A stretch of DNA of 64,000 nt from Algoriphagus sp. TR-M9 (lineage in GTDB: Bacteria > Bacteroidota > Bacteroidia > Cytophagales > Cyclobacteriaceae), in contig NZ_CP115160.1 in NCBI RefSeq assembly GCF_027594545.1, positions 4,150,501-4,214,500 of the forward strand, read 5' to 3'. How positions within the stretch are numbered: the first letter of the stretch is position 1; each line of letters starts with the position of its first letter. A program made the translations under genes and the position numbers. Below are positions 1 to 8,521 of the stretch, in pieces. The notes beneath the pieces are model-generated. The model was not told the DNA's origin. It saw nothing but the letters and a program-made list of their open reading frames with translations, and searched no databases.

Positions 1-663
1 GAACTTAAGATCCGGAAAGTTCATCGCTGCTTCAAACAAGACATTGCCTCCTCTGAGGAAAATCTCAGCATCCAAAATATCAGAACCCGTATGGATATGG
101 AGCCCCACGATTTTCAGCTTATATTTTTTCACCACTTCTAAAATCTCCTGAAGCTGTTCTATAGAAACACCAAATTTACTTTGGCTATGGCCAACAGAAA
201 TTTTTGCATTTCCTCCCGCCATGATATGCGGATTGATGCGGATACAGGCAGGCACGGAATCTCCGAATGCTGCCCCAAAATCCTCCATCAAGGATATACT
301 GTCCAGGTTGACCATTACTCCCATAGCTACCGCCTCCTCGATCTCACTGAAATGTACCCCGCTAGGCGTGTACATGATTTCATTTGAGGTGAAGCCTGCT
401 TCCATACATAGCTTGATTTCTTCCACAGATACCGCGTCTACCCCTTCTCCAGCCTTTTTCACCAGCTTAAGCACATTGATATTAGAAAGTGCTTTGGTAG
501 CATATTTTATTCTCAAAGGGACTTTAGAAAATGCAGATTGAAGGGATTTGATCTGGCTCATGATTTTCTCCCCATCATAAACATATACTGGATTACCATG
601 CGCTTCGGCAATGGACTGCAAGCTGACGCCTTGTAATTCTTGTGGATTTTGAACTGCTGACAT
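1..663 (-). CDS. lysA: Diaminopimelate decarboxylase, N-terminal part (runs off left edge)
   Basis: This PLP enzyme decarboxylates meso-diaminopimelate to L-lysine, the last step of lysine synthesis in the cytoplasm. The 221 visible codons start at the ATG at 663 and stay open to base 1. The N-terminal strand reads GNPVYVYDGEKI, followed by IKYATKALSN, in which Lys57 is the expected PLP-binding lysine of fold-III decarboxylases. GEGVDAVSVEEI and LHIHTGSDI follow as in LysA. About half of the protein, including the C-terminal catalytic Cys-Glu region, lies outside the window. Ornithine-type decarboxylases share the fold, but the spacing fits LysA best. It is divergent from the histidine kinase at 875. 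Confidence 0.9.
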   Translation of the reverse strand, partial: MSAVQNPQELQGVSLQSIAEAHGNPVYVYDGEKIMSQIKSLQSAFSKVPLRIKYATKALSNINVLKLVKKAGEGVDAVSVEEIKLCMEAGFTSNEIMYTPSGVHFSEIEEAVAMGVMVNLDSISLMEDFGAAFGDSVPACIRINPHIMAGGNAKISVGHSQSKFGVSIEQLQEILEVVKKYKLKIVGLHIHTGSDILDAEIFLRGGNVLFEAAMNFPDLKF

Positions 664-680
664 GTGATGAAATTTGGGGG

Positions 681-688
681 CAAAGATA
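681..688 (-). promoter_or_regulatory. Candidate Bacteroidetes -7 element for lysA
   Basis: On the minus strand this reads TATCTTTG, an exact match to the Bacteroidetes TAnnTTTG consensus. It lies 18 bases upstream of the lysA ATG. I see no matching -33 TTTG at the usual spacing, so this is tentative. Confidence 0.35.
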
Positions 689-862
689 GCCAAATAACAA
701 AAAAAGGATGCCTTAATTCACTTTTTCAACTGCCTAAAGCCTAATTTAGAATAAGCCCCGCAGGAACTGGCAACAAGCTGATCTGCTTATAATGAAACAA
801 AGCTAGAAGTCTAGCGCTGGGTTAAATATTGTTAAGCTCCCTGAATGCCCTGATTATAGGTT

Positions 863-870
863 TAAATTTG
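863..870 (+). promoter_or_regulatory. Candidate -7 element very close to the histidine kinase start
   Basis: The bases TAAATTTG match TAnnTTTG and end only four bases before the ATG at 875. If the element is used, the mRNA would be leaderless or start at the ATG. No clear -33 box or ribosome binding site was found, so it may be a chance match. Confidence 0.25.
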
Positions 871-874
871 TACA

Positions 875-2593
875 ATGTCGAAAAGTAATATCACACTGAT
901 CATAGTTCTGATGTCCCTGGCTAGTTTGGGATTGATCGCTTTTCAATTCTATTGGGTGAACAATGCCATCCGGATCAATCAAGAGCGATTTGACCAAAAT
1001 GTCTATCAGGCACTATCCAGCACGGTAGCCCAGCTGGAGCAGAGTGAGACTTCCGACGCTGTCTTTACCTATCTGGCTAGGGATTCGGCCTTGCAGAAAT
1101 CCCTATTTGAAAAGATCGAACCCATTCAATTGCAGATACACTCCCGGGCTGTCCGACGTAACAGGCCGTCTATGGTAGACACCATGTTTCAGGAGCAAGC
1201 CCCTACGGTAAGCCCCACTTTCAGAAGAATGCTGGAGTCCAGAGGCGTAGAAATAGGCGCGTTAAAGGAATTAGAAGCATTTTTCGCCTATATGACTCCG
1301 GAGCTGGCTTCAAATTTATTTACACCTGATGAAATGGAAATTCTCCTTCAGGAGAAAGAAAGGCAGCTTCAGTACCTGGACAGATTGGAAAAAATGCCTA
1401 AAAAACCTACGCAGGCTACCACCCAGTACTACACAGAAATGATCCCTGAAGTCAATATTTCCCAGGATTTCATGGAAAAAATCCAAAAAGCCAATCTCAA
1501 AATTGACTATTTCAATAGAATGTGGGAAGAGATGGCAGAAGGGCAGCGGGCAATTTTGGACAGACTGGATACTGCACAGGTAAAAAAAATGGTGAAAGGG
1601 GAGTTACTTGACCGCAATATTTCCGAGGACTTTGAACTGGGCCTGCTCAATGATGATGGGCGAATCCTTCCCATAGGACAGGTTAAAGAACAGTTTACCT
1701 TAATCCAAAAAGGAACCCAGGCAAAGCTTTTTCCTAATGATATATTAGGAAAAAACAATTACCTCTACATCTACTTTCCTGAGAAAAGGACCCATGTCAT
1801 CAAGGAAGTCTGGCTACCGATTTCCAGCAGTATTTTATTTATTGTAGTGATTATCTTTTGCTTCATCTATGCCATACGGGTGATCTATAGACAAAAAGCA
1901 CTTTCTGATACCAAGAATGACTTCATCAATAATATGACCCATGAGTTCAAGACTCCCCTGGCTACCGTGAGTCTTGCGGTGGAGGCACTGCAGGACCCTG
2001 AATTATCGGCTGAGGATAAATTTCGCACGCGCTATTTGGGCATTATTAAGGATGAAAATAAACGCTTGGTTTCCCAGGTAGAAAACGTTCTGCAAGCGGC
2101 TGCGTTGGATAAAAAGGATTTTAAACTGAAAATCGAAAATCTCAACCTCTCCGAGATTTTGGAAAGCACTGTGGATCACTTCGGGCTACAGGTAGAAAAA
2201 AAAGGTGGACAGATCACCTTTACCAACAATCTTAAAGATCCGCTGCTCGAAGGAGATTTATTTCACCTGACGCATATTTTCAATAACCTCTTGGACAACG
2301 CCAATAAATATTCGCAGAACAACCCTTTTATCACCGTGGAAGCGCATGATACCTCCGACCAAGTCTACATACAGATCAAGGATGAAGGAATAGGAATGAG
2401 CAAAGATGCCCAGCGGAAAATCTTTGATAAATTCTACCGGGTGCCCACGGGCAATGTCCACGACGTGAAAGGTTTTGGTCTGGGACTCTCCTATGTCAAA
2501 ACTATGCTAGAGGCCCATAAGGGCGGAATCCAAGTATCAAGCGAGCCGGGTAAAGGCAGCACATTCACCATTAACTTACCAAAAAAACAATGA
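875..2593 (+). CDS. Membrane sensor histidine kinase (HisKA/HATPase_c)
   Basis: The 572-residue protein has a first membrane helix near residues 7-29, a periplasmic sensor region of about 280 residues, and a second helix near 315-337. The catalytic core begins with NNMTHEFKTPLATV, with the phospho-acceptor at His356. The N-box NNLLDNANKYS, G1 box DEGIGMS, F-box KIFDKFYR and G2 box GFGLGLSYVK are all intact, so it should be an active kinase. The periplasmic part is rich in Glu and Lys helices and matches no ligand domain I know. Its stop overlaps the next gene by four bases (ATGA), which makes the response regulator at 2590 its partner. Confidence 0.93.
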   Translation: MSKSNITLIIVLMSLASLGLIAFQFYWVNNAIRINQERFDQNVYQALSSTVAQLEQSETSDAVFTYLARDSALQKSLFEKIEPIQLQIHSRAVRRNRPSMVDTMFQEQAPTVSPTFRRMLESRGVEIGALKELEAFFAYMTPELASNLFTPDEMEILLQEKERQLQYLDRLEKMPKKPTQATTQYYTEMIPEVNISQDFMEKIQKANLKIDYFNRMWEEMAEGQRAILDRLDTAQVKKMVKGELLDRNISEDFELGLLNDDGRILPIGQVKEQFTLIQKGTQAKLFPNDILGKNNYLYIYFPEKRTHVIKEVWLPISSSILFIVVIIFCFIYAIRVIYRQKALSDTKNDFINNMTHEFKTPLATVSLAVEALQDPELSAEDKFRTRYLGIIKDENKRLVSQVENVLQAAALDKKDFKLKIENLNLSEILESTVDHFGLQVEKKGGQITFTNNLKDPLLEGDLFHLTHIFNNLLDNANKYSQNNPFITVEAHDTSDQVYIQIKDEGIGMSKDAQRKIFDKFYRVPTGNVHDVKGFGLGLSYVKTMLEAHKGGIQVSSEPGKGSTFTINLPKKQ

Positions 2594-3285
2594 GTAAAGC
2601 AAAACTATTAGTGGTCGAAGACGATCCGAATTTGGGAGATATCCTACAGGAATATTTGGAAATGAAAGGCTTTGAACCCACGCTCTGCAGAGATGGGGAA
2701 GAAGGATGGAATAAGTTCAAGAAAGGCAAATTTGACCTGTGCCTTCTGGACATTATGATGCCGAAAAAAGACGGCTTTACCTTGGCCAAGGAGATCAAAA
2801 AAGTAGAAGAAAGCCTTCCCATCCTTTTTCTGACTGCCAAAAATCAAAAAGACGATGTAATCGAAGGCCTGAAAATCGGTGCAGACGATTACCTCACCAA
2901 GCCGTTCAGTATGGAAGAGCTGCTGCTACGCGTCAATGCTATCCTGAGAAGGACGCATAAAAACGAGGAGGTATCTGCGCTGAAGGTCTATACGTTCGGT
3001 GGCTTCACCTTGCACTACGACGAGCAGTTTCTCGATGGGCCCAAAGGGCGCCATAAGCTGACCTCCAAAGAAAATGAACTGATTCGCCTGCTAGCCTCTG
3101 AGATCAATAATTTGGTCAATAGAAGCCATGCCCTGAAGCAAATCTGGGGGGACGATAGCTACTTCAACGCAAGAAGCATGGATGTCTACCTCAGCAAAAT
3201 CCGTAAACTACTCAAAGACGACCCAAAGGTGCAGATCATAACCGTACACGGAGAAGGATTCAAGCTGATCGTCAGTGAAGGATGA
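2590..3285 (+). CDS. OmpR/PhoB-family response regulator
   Basis: The 231-residue protein has an N-terminal receiver domain and a C-terminal winged-helix DNA-binding domain. The receiver carries the acidic pair VVEDDP, the phospho-acceptor Asp54 in LLDIMMPKKDG and the conserved lysine in YLTKPF. The winged helix spans about residues 135-230 and includes KLTSKENELIRLLA and VYLSKIRKLL. It is translationally coupled to the kinase at 875, which should phosphorylate it. Its target genes cannot be read from the sequence. Confidence 0.95.
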   Translation: MSKAKLLVVEDDPNLGDILQEYLEMKGFEPTLCRDGEEGWNKFKKGKFDLCLLDIMMPKKDGFTLAKEIKKVEESLPILFLTAKNQKDDVIEGLKIGADDYLTKPFSMEELLLRVNAILRRTHKNEEVSALKVYTFGGFTLHYDEQFLDGPKGRHKLTSKENELIRLLASEINNLVNRSHALKQIWGDDSYFNARSMDVYLSKIRKLLKDDPKVQIITVHGEGFKLIVSEG

Positions 3286-3336
3286 GAAGCCCAATGTTTG
3301 ATGTGAGCACGATTAAAGTTTGAAAGAGAAATATCC

Positions 3337-3376
3337 AAAAAATCCGAAGCGACAATAAAGTGCTTCGGATTTTTTA
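3337..3376 (+). terminator. Intrinsic terminator after the response regulator
   Basis: The inverted repeat AATCCGAAGC / GCTTCGGATT has a loop of about 11 bases and is flanked by an A run on the left and a T run on the right. It can stop transcription in both directions between the convergent genes ending at 3285 and 3494. Confidence 0.85.
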
Positions 3377-3391
3377 TTATTCTAAAATGTT

Positions 3392-3496
3392 GTTTCTCGG
3401 TTCTAGAGGCTTGATTCTTGACTCTAGGATCTAGGATCTTGATTCTTGGCTCTGAGCTTTTGCGACTTGCTACTTGCTACTTGGTACTTGGTACTA
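3392..3496. repeat. Degenerate heptameric tandem repeat, 15 units
   Basis: Fifteen consecutive 7-base units follow one another without an indel, with plus-strand consensus GNNNCTT (for example ggatctt, gattctt, gctactt, ggtactt). The last unit, ggtacta, contains the stop codon (minus-strand TAG) of the epimerase gene. A related array lies at 8521-8590 in the same position relative to its neighbour. Confidence 0.85.
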
Positions 3497-4507
3497 AAAA
3501 ACCATTTCTGCTCCTATTCCATTTCCCTCAGGGAAAACTACTTTTTCGGGGGTAATCACCACGCCCTTTGCAGGATCTTTGGCAAGCAACATCGCTCCAT
3601 CCATATCCACATAGTCCAGCAATGGTGCAATATGCGCAATGGCCGTGATGCCCACGGAGGATTCCGTCATACACCCTACCATGGTTTTCATCCCATAGGA
3701 TTTGGCTTCCCGGAGCATTCTGAGTCCGGGGGTGATTCCTCCGGCTTTGACCAGCTTTACATTGATTCCATGAAACAAACCCTTGCACTTTTTCACATCA
3801 GCTTCCACTATACAGCTTTCATCAGCAATCACTGGCAGCTTTGAATGCTTATAAACCTCTTTCATGCCTTCCAGGTCATCCTTTGCCAAAGGCTGTTCCA
3901 TAAACTCCACTCCGAGCTGGCTCAACTCTTCCGAGTAAGTTATGGCCTGCTCGGCCGTCCAGGCGCAATTGGCATCTATACGAAAAACAGCATCTGTATG
4001 CTTTCTCAGCTCCCGGATAATCGCCAGGTCGTCACTGGTACCCAGCTTTATTTTGTAAATAGGCCAGTGAACTTCCTTCATTTTAGAAACCATTTTCTCC
4101 ACAGTGTCTATGCCAATGGTGAAATTAGTAGTAGGAATAGCAGCCGGATCCAGCTTCAAAAGCTCATATAGTTTGACTCCGCACTTTTTGGCGTATAAAT
4201 CCCATGCTGCCATATCCAGAGCGCACTGCGCAAAGGGGTTTTCCTTAAAAATCTCCTTTCCCAAATCCCAAAGTTCGGCTGGTGTTTCCCAACCACTTTT
4301 TTCTACTATAGGCCTGACACTCTCCAAACATTCAGTCATATTAGAAATCGTCATTCCGTAAAAAGGATTGGTGGTGGATTCTCCCAAACCAATGCGTGCA
4401 TCGTCTTGCAGTTTTACGATGAGCGTATCTTGCACATCCCGACTCTGATGCGCGATGGTAAAAGTATGCTTCAGCGGGAGGTCTTCGACTTGGTAGGATA
4501 AATTCAT
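3494..4507 (-). CDS. Dipeptide epimerase (enolase superfamily, L-Ala-D/L-Glu epimerase type)
   Basis: The 337-residue protein has the capping domain and TIM barrel of the muconate-lactonizing subgroup. The catalytic KxK motif is Lys152/Lys154 in YKIKLGT. Metal ligands fit Asp178 (IDANCAW), Glu204 (MEQPL) and Asp229 (IADESC), and the second base fits Lys251 in INVKLVK. Family members epimerize dipeptides such as L-Ala-D-Glu released from murein, feeding cell-wall recycling. Substrate specificity in this superfamily varies, so the dipeptide role is likely rather than proven. The gene stands alone, convergent with the response regulator, and its stop codon lies in a heptamer repeat. Confidence 0.88.
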   Translation of the reverse strand: MNLSYQVEDLPLKHTFTIAHQSRDVQDTLIVKLQDDARIGLGESTTNPFYGMTISNMTECLESVRPIVEKSGWETPAELWDLGKEIFKENPFAQCALDMAAWDLYAKKCGVKLYELLKLDPAAIPTTNFTIGIDTVEKMVSKMKEVHWPIYKIKLGTSDDLAIIRELRKHTDAVFRIDANCAWTAEQAITYSEELSQLGVEFMEQPLAKDDLEGMKEVYKHSKLPVIADESCIVEADVKKCKGLFHGINVKLVKAGGITPGLRMLREAKSYGMKTMVGCMTESSVGITAIAHIAPLLDYVDMDGAMLLAKDPAKGVVITPEKVVFPEGNGIGAEMVF

Positions 4508-4530
4508 TAGGCCAAATATTCAATTTCAAG

Positions 4531-4538
4531 CAAAATTA
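4531..4538 (-). promoter_or_regulatory. Candidate -7 element for the dipeptide epimerase
   Basis: The minus strand reads TAATTTTG, matching TAnnTTTG, 23 bases upstream of the ATG at 4507. No good -33 partner is visible. Confidence 0.3.
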
Positions 4539-4598
4539 AGCAGATTTCTGCTGCCTATGCTTAGATTTATGTTCAAATACTAGAATAGAAAAATAATC

Positions 4599-6080
4599 AT
4601 GAAAGTTCAATACCCCATATTTTCTAGCCTGTTTTTGCTGTTTTTGACAATTCTATTCAGCTGCAAAACAGCAAACACTCCCCTGCATGAGGCCACTCCT
4701 ACGGCTAGTTTGGAAGCTGCTTACGCTCAATTCAAAGAACCCTCTATCACACATCGCAGATTCAAACATGCGGATCTACAACCTTTAATTGAGAAACATG
4801 CCGGAGCTTTTCAAATCACTAAACTGGGACAATCTGTAGAAGCAAGGAGCATTTCCAGTTTGGACTGGGGAAGTGGAGACACCAAAGTGATGCTTTGGTC
4901 CCAGATGCATGGCAATGAAAGCACAGCTACCATGGCACTTTTTGATTTGTTCAATTTTCTGGAGGCTAGCGGAGATGAATACGATGAGCTGAGAAGTTTA
5001 CTCCATAGATCCCTTGATCTGAAGTTTATCCCTATGATCAATCCAGATGGAGCAGAGGAGTTTAAGCGAAGAAATGCCATCGATATAGATTTGAACCGGG
5101 ATGCTATTTCCCTGATTTCTCCGGAAGCCATCCTTCTGAAAAACGCAAGAGATGATTTTGAACCGGAATTTGGATTTAACCTACACGATCAGCAAACGTA
5201 CTACAACGCCTCAGGAACTCCCAACCAGGCAACTATCTCTGTACTGGCACCTGCATACAATTATGCTACCGACGTAAACGAGGTGCGTACCCGGGCCATG
5301 CAGACCATAGTGGGGATGAACAAGGTATTGCAAGAAGTGGTACCTGGACATGTGGGCAAATACAACGATACCTTTGAACCCAGGGCTTTTGGTGACAACA
5401 TCACCAAATGGGGCACCAGTACGATTTTGATCGAGTCGGGTGGCTATCCCAATGATCCTGATAAGCAATTTATCCGTCAACTGAACTTCATGATCATTCT
5501 AAATGCCCTGGAGCAAATCGCCACCCAAAGTTATACGCAATACGCTATCTCCGAATACTTCGCAATCCCAGACAATGACTTGCAACTCGTAGACCTCTTG
5601 ATTCATGAGGTGCAGGTGCCAGTAAACGGCAAATTCTTCCCAGTAGACCTAGGGATCAGAAGAAGAGAAAACAGCGCTGGCGAAAGCTATTCCGTTTCGG
5701 CCTCGGTAGATGACCTGGGAGATTTACAGGTGTACTTTGGATTGGAGGAATTTGATGCTTCTGGATTTAAATATGCGGAGGGAAAGGTCTATGAAACAGG
5801 CTTTGACTCGGTAGATTCCATAGGTGAAGCGAGGGCTATAGAGCTTTTGAGAGAAGGTTATTTGGCAGTCAATGTAAAAAATGGAGCCAAAGGTGATTTA
5901 CATTATCTTCCGATTTTGGTGCTGAATAGTACCGAATCATTCTCCTCAGGTTGGAAAACGGGAGAAAGCACAAACTTCTTTCTGGAGAAGGATGGAGTTC
6001 GGAAATACGCCGTGGTGAATGGTTATTTGATAGATCTGGAAAACCCAAAAGATCAGGAGTTTAAGCAGCGTGTTTATTGA
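4599..6080 (+). CDS. M14-family zinc carboxypeptidase lipoprotein
   Basis: The 493-residue protein begins with a lipoprotein signal ending in LFSC (Cys22), so it is probably anchored in the periplasm or outer membrane. The zinc site fits the M14 pattern: His104 and Glu107 in MHGNEST, and His196 in NLHDQQ. Substrate-binding residues appear in INPDG and DLNRD, and the catalytic Glu is Glu279 in ILIESGG. The C-terminal region from about 310 is an extra domain of unknown role. Family members remove C-terminal residues from peptides or act on cell-wall peptides; which applies here is not clear. A terminator follows directly. Confidence 0.9.
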   Translation: MKVQYPIFSSLFLLFLTILFSCKTANTPLHEATPTASLEAAYAQFKEPSITHRRFKHADLQPLIEKHAGAFQITKLGQSVEARSISSLDWGSGDTKVMLWSQMHGNESTATMALFDLFNFLEASGDEYDELRSLLHRSLDLKFIPMINPDGAEEFKRRNAIDIDLNRDAISLISPEAILLKNARDDFEPEFGFNLHDQQTYYNASGTPNQATISVLAPAYNYATDVNEVRTRAMQTIVGMNKVLQEVVPGHVGKYNDTFEPRAFGDNITKWGTSTILIESGGYPNDPDKQFIRQLNFMIILNALEQIATQSYTQYAISEYFAIPDNDLQLVDLLIHEVQVPVNGKFFPVDLGIRRRENSAGESYSVSASVDDLGDLQVYFGLEEFDASGFKYAEGKVYETGFDSVDSIGEARAIELLREGYLAVNVKNGAKGDLHYLPILVLNSTESFSSGWKTGESTNFFLEKDGVRKYAVVNGYLIDLENPKDQEFKQRVY

Positions 6081-6091
6081 TTTATTATTTT

Positions 6092-6132
6092 CCAAAAGGT
6101 AAATTATTGTTTACCTTTTGGAATCATTTTTT
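6092..6132 (+). terminator. Intrinsic terminator after the M14 peptidase
   Basis: The perfect 12-bp stem CCAAAAGGTAAA / TTTACCTTTTGG has a 6-base loop and is followed by a T-rich tract. Confidence 0.85.
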
Positions 6133-6146
6133 AGTAGCAATGTTAT

Positions 6147-6203
6147 ATGAAGAGTTCTGAACTTTTGAGGTTACTTGAGAAAGATGAGGGAATTGCTAAA
6201 TGA
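6147..6203 (+). pseudogene. Remnant of a HicA toxin gene (18 codons)
   Basis: The short frame encodes MKSSELLRLLEKD followed by EGIAK and a stop. The first 13 residues match the start of HicA toxins, which are normally about 60 residues and continue with a GW-type turn and a catalytic GSH motif. Those are missing here. The ending resembles the usual HicA C-terminus, so an in-frame internal deletion is the simplest reading. The hicB antitoxin starts four bases downstream, in the normal hicA-hicB order. The identification is by motif memory and gene order. Confidence 0.65.
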
Positions 6204-6206
6204 ACG

Positions 6207-6599
6207 ATGATGAAGACACAAAAACTTAAAATGATTTTGGAAAAGACTGACACTGGTTTTTCAGCTTTTTCAGAGTCTTATGCAATTTTCACAACTGGAG
6301 CTACTATTCCGGAATTACTTCACAATGCATTGGAAGCAGTCAATTTCTATTTTGAGGAAGAAAACATAGTTTTTAAGGCCGAGGATTTGAAATTTGAAAT
6401 TGATTTCCAACAATTCTTCCAATACTATAAAGTGTTGAATTCTAAATTTTTAGCTGAAAAAATAGGCATGAATCCGACACTTCTTTCTCAATATGTACAA
6501 GGGCAAAAAAAACCTTCTGATAAACAAACTCAGAAAATTCTATCTGGGATTCATCAGATTGGGAAGGAACTTTCAGAAATAAATTTAATACATGGTTAA
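6207..6599 (+). CDS. hicB: HicB-family antitoxin with C-terminal helix-turn-helix
   Basis: The 130-residue protein has the HicB-type N-terminal half (residues 1-75, with TGFSAFSESYAIFTTGAT and ELLHNALEAVNFY). It also has a DNA-binding helix-turn-helix near residues 88-125 (FLAEKIGMNPTLLSQYVQG). HicB antitoxins bind and neutralize the HicA mRNA interferase and repress their own promoter. The toxin gene upstream is reduced to 18 codons, so this antitoxin is orphaned and may act only as a repressor or as an anti-toxin against related HicA proteins. The frame is intact, and a terminator follows. Confidence 0.82.
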   Translation: MMKTQKLKMILEKTDTGFSAFSESYAIFTTGATIPELLHNALEAVNFYFEEENIVFKAEDLKFEIDFQQFFQYYKVLNSKFLAEKIGMNPTLLSQYVQGQKKPSDKQTQKILSGIHQIGKELSEINLIHG

Positions 6600-6605
6600 A
6601 CAACT

Positions 6606-6640
6606 TTAAATCCCGCTTCTTGGCGGGTTATTTGTTACCT
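6606..6640 (+). terminator. Intrinsic terminator after hicB
   Basis: A short GC-rich stem CCCGC / GCGGG (6612-6627) with a 6-base loop is flanked by A and T tracts, 12 bases after the hicB stop. Confidence 0.7.
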
Positions 6641-6666
6641 AGCTTTTAGACTTAATTTTTAAAACC

Positions 6667-7398
6667 ATGAACAAGAACCTTTCCGCCATTCTTTTCGCAG
6701 TAGCGATCGTAATTGCATCTATCGTACTAGGAAACGCGATTATCAACCGAAACCGACCACAGGGCACGATCAACGTCACAGGCTTGGGAGAGAGCAATTT
6801 CACCTCCGATCTCGTGGTTTGGGAAGGCAATTTTAGCAGGGAAAGTTTCGACCTGAAATCCGCCTATGCAGATCTGGAAAAAGACAAAAAACTCGTCACT
6901 GAATACCTGATTTCAAAAGGAATACCGGCAGAGAAACTGATCTTTAATGCAGTAAATACCAATCCAAAATACCAGCAAAACTACTCCAATGACGGGAGGT
7001 ATTTAGGTCAGACCTTCGATGGATACACACTCAATCAATCCCTAAAAATCGAATCCAATGAGGTGGAAAAAGTGGAGAAAATTTCAAGGGAGATCACCGA
7101 GCTGCTCACAGAGGGTATTGCCTTCTATTCCCAGCAGCCCCGCTATTACTACACCGGGCTGGAATCCTTGAAGCTGGAGATGATCGCCAAAGCTACCGAA
7201 GACGCACGCATTCGCGCTGAGCGAATCGCAGAAAACTCCAAGGGCCGTCTAGGCGATCTGATCTCAGCAAATATGGGTATCTTCCAGATCACCGGACAAA
7301 ACTCCGGTGAGGACTATTCCTGGGGAGGTACTTTTAACACCGCCGACAAAAACAAAACAGCCTCCATTACCATGAAGCTCATCTTTGAAGTAGATTAA
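6667..7398 (+). CDS. SIMPL-domain (DUF541) membrane-anchored protein
   Basis: The 243-residue protein has one N-terminal membrane helix (residues 5-26) and then a SIMPL/DUF541 domain beginning with TINVTGLGESNFTSDL, as in YggE-like and BP26-like proteins. These proteins form channel-like oligomers in the periplasm or envelope, and some are linked to oxidative stress, but their molecular role is not settled. The C-terminal half contains the typical repeat of residues around DARIRAERIAENSKGRLG. The next gene, rlmF, begins one base after its stop, so the two are co-transcribed. Confidence 0.85.
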   Translation: MNKNLSAILFAVAIVIASIVLGNAIINRNRPQGTINVTGLGESNFTSDLVVWEGNFSRESFDLKSAYADLEKDKKLVTEYLISKGIPAEKLIFNAVNTNPKYQQNYSNDGRYLGQTFDGYTLNQSLKIESNEVEKVEKISREITELLTEGIAFYSQQPRYYYTGLESLKLEMIAKATEDARIRAERIAENSKGRLGDLISANMGIFQITGQNSGEDYSWGGTFNTADKNKTASITMKLIFEVD

Positions 7399-7399
7399 A

Positions 7400-8356
7400 G
7401 TGAAACAAAACACCACAGAAAAAACCTCTCTTCACCCTAGAAATGCACATAGGGAGAGGTACGATTTCCCCAGGTTAATCGAGACACAGCCGCAACTTCA
7501 GAAGTTTGTAGCTGAAAACAAATACGGAGATCTAAGTATAGATTTTGCCAATCCAAAAGCAGTAAAGGAGCTCAATCGGGCATTGCTGAAGTATTTTTAT
7601 CAGATTTCAGATTGGGATATACCGGCTGGTTATCTCTGTCCGCCCATTCCGGGTAGGGCAGATTACCTGCATCACCTCGCAGACTTGCTTGCAGAAAGCA
7701 ACGCTGGCAAGCTTCCCCCTGGTGAAAAAATAAATGTGCTGGATCTAGGTACAGGAGCAAACTGTATCTACCCTATACTGGGCAGTACAGTGTATAAGTG
7801 GAATTTTGTAGGCTCTGAAATCGATGTAAAAGCCTTGGGCGCAGCTGGTCAAAACTTGACTTCTAATCCTCAACTGCAAGACAAGATTATGCTTAGGCGG
7901 CAGGAAAATCCCAAGGAAATCCTGAGCGGAATGATTAAGCCAGACGATGTATTTGACTTGGTGATGTGCAATCCTCCCTTTCATGAATCCAAAGAAGCTG
8001 CAATGGCCGGGAGTACCCGAAAAGTCAAAAACCTTAAAGGCAAATCCACCAAAAACGTCACCTTGAATTTTGGAGGACAGAGCAATGAACTGTGGTGCAA
8101 AGGAGGGGAACTCACTTTTATCAGAAAAATGATCTTGGAGAGCAAAATTTTCAAGTTCAATTGCTACTGGTTTACCTCTTTGGTTTCCAAAGAAGAGCAT
8201 TTGAAAGACCTGATCATAGCCTTAAAAAAAGCCAATGTCTCGGATCGAAAAATCATTCAGATGACTCATGGAAACAAGAAAACCAGATTTATCGCCTGGA
8301 CCTTTCTGAATCCAGAGCAACAGGAAAACTGGAGGAAAAGACGATGGGATTTCTGA
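7400..8356 (+). CDS. rlmF: 23S rRNA (adenine-1618-N6)-methyltransferase
   Basis: The enzyme methylates N6 of A1618 in 23S rRNA using S-adenosylmethionine. The 318-residue protein shows the family N-terminus LHPRNAHRERYDFPRL, the SAM site VLDLGTGANCIYPIL and the N6-adenine methyltransferase motif CNPPFHES. A GTG start at 7400 is chosen because the conserved N-terminus begins about a dozen residues later and no ATG is better placed. It follows the SIMPL gene with one base between them. Bacteroidetes RlmF proteins have this length. Confidence 0.92.
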   Translation: MKQNTTEKTSLHPRNAHRERYDFPRLIETQPQLQKFVAENKYGDLSIDFANPKAVKELNRALLKYFYQISDWDIPAGYLCPPIPGRADYLHHLADLLAESNAGKLPPGEKINVLDLGTGANCIYPILGSTVYKWNFVGSEIDVKALGAAGQNLTSNPQLQDKIMLRRQENPKEILSGMIKPDDVFDLVMCNPPFHESKEAAMAGSTRKVKNLKGKSTKNVTLNFGGQSNELWCKGGELTFIRKMILESKIFKFNCYWFTSLVSKEEHLKDLIIALKKANVSDRKIIQMTHGNKKTRFIAWTFLNPEQQENWRKRRWDF

Positions 8357-8362
8357 TAATTT

Positions 8363-8383
8363 CTGTTCGTGGGACACGAACAG
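8363..8383. repeat. Perfect extragenic palindrome after rlmF
   Basis: CTGTTCGTG and CACGAACAG form a 9-bp perfect stem with the loop GGA. It starts six bases after the rlmF stop and is not followed by a T tract, so it is not a standard terminator. It may protect the 3' end of the mRNA or belong to a dispersed repeat family. Confidence 0.6.
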
Positions 8384-8483
8384 AGGCGGGAATCTCGAAC
8401 AGCAGGAGAACTGGAGGGATAGGAAGTGGAGATGGGGCTAGAATTTGAAATTGGTGGATTTGAGATTTGAAATTACGGTAATC

Positions 8484-8521
8484 AAAAACGGCGCTTGAAT
8501 GAATTCAAAGCGCCGTTTTTA
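8484..8521. terminator. Bidirectional intrinsic terminator between rlmF and osmC-like gene
   Basis: The stem AAAAACGGCGCTT / AAGCGCCGTTTTT has a loop of about 11 bases and T runs on both strands. It serves the convergent genes on either side. Confidence 0.85.
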
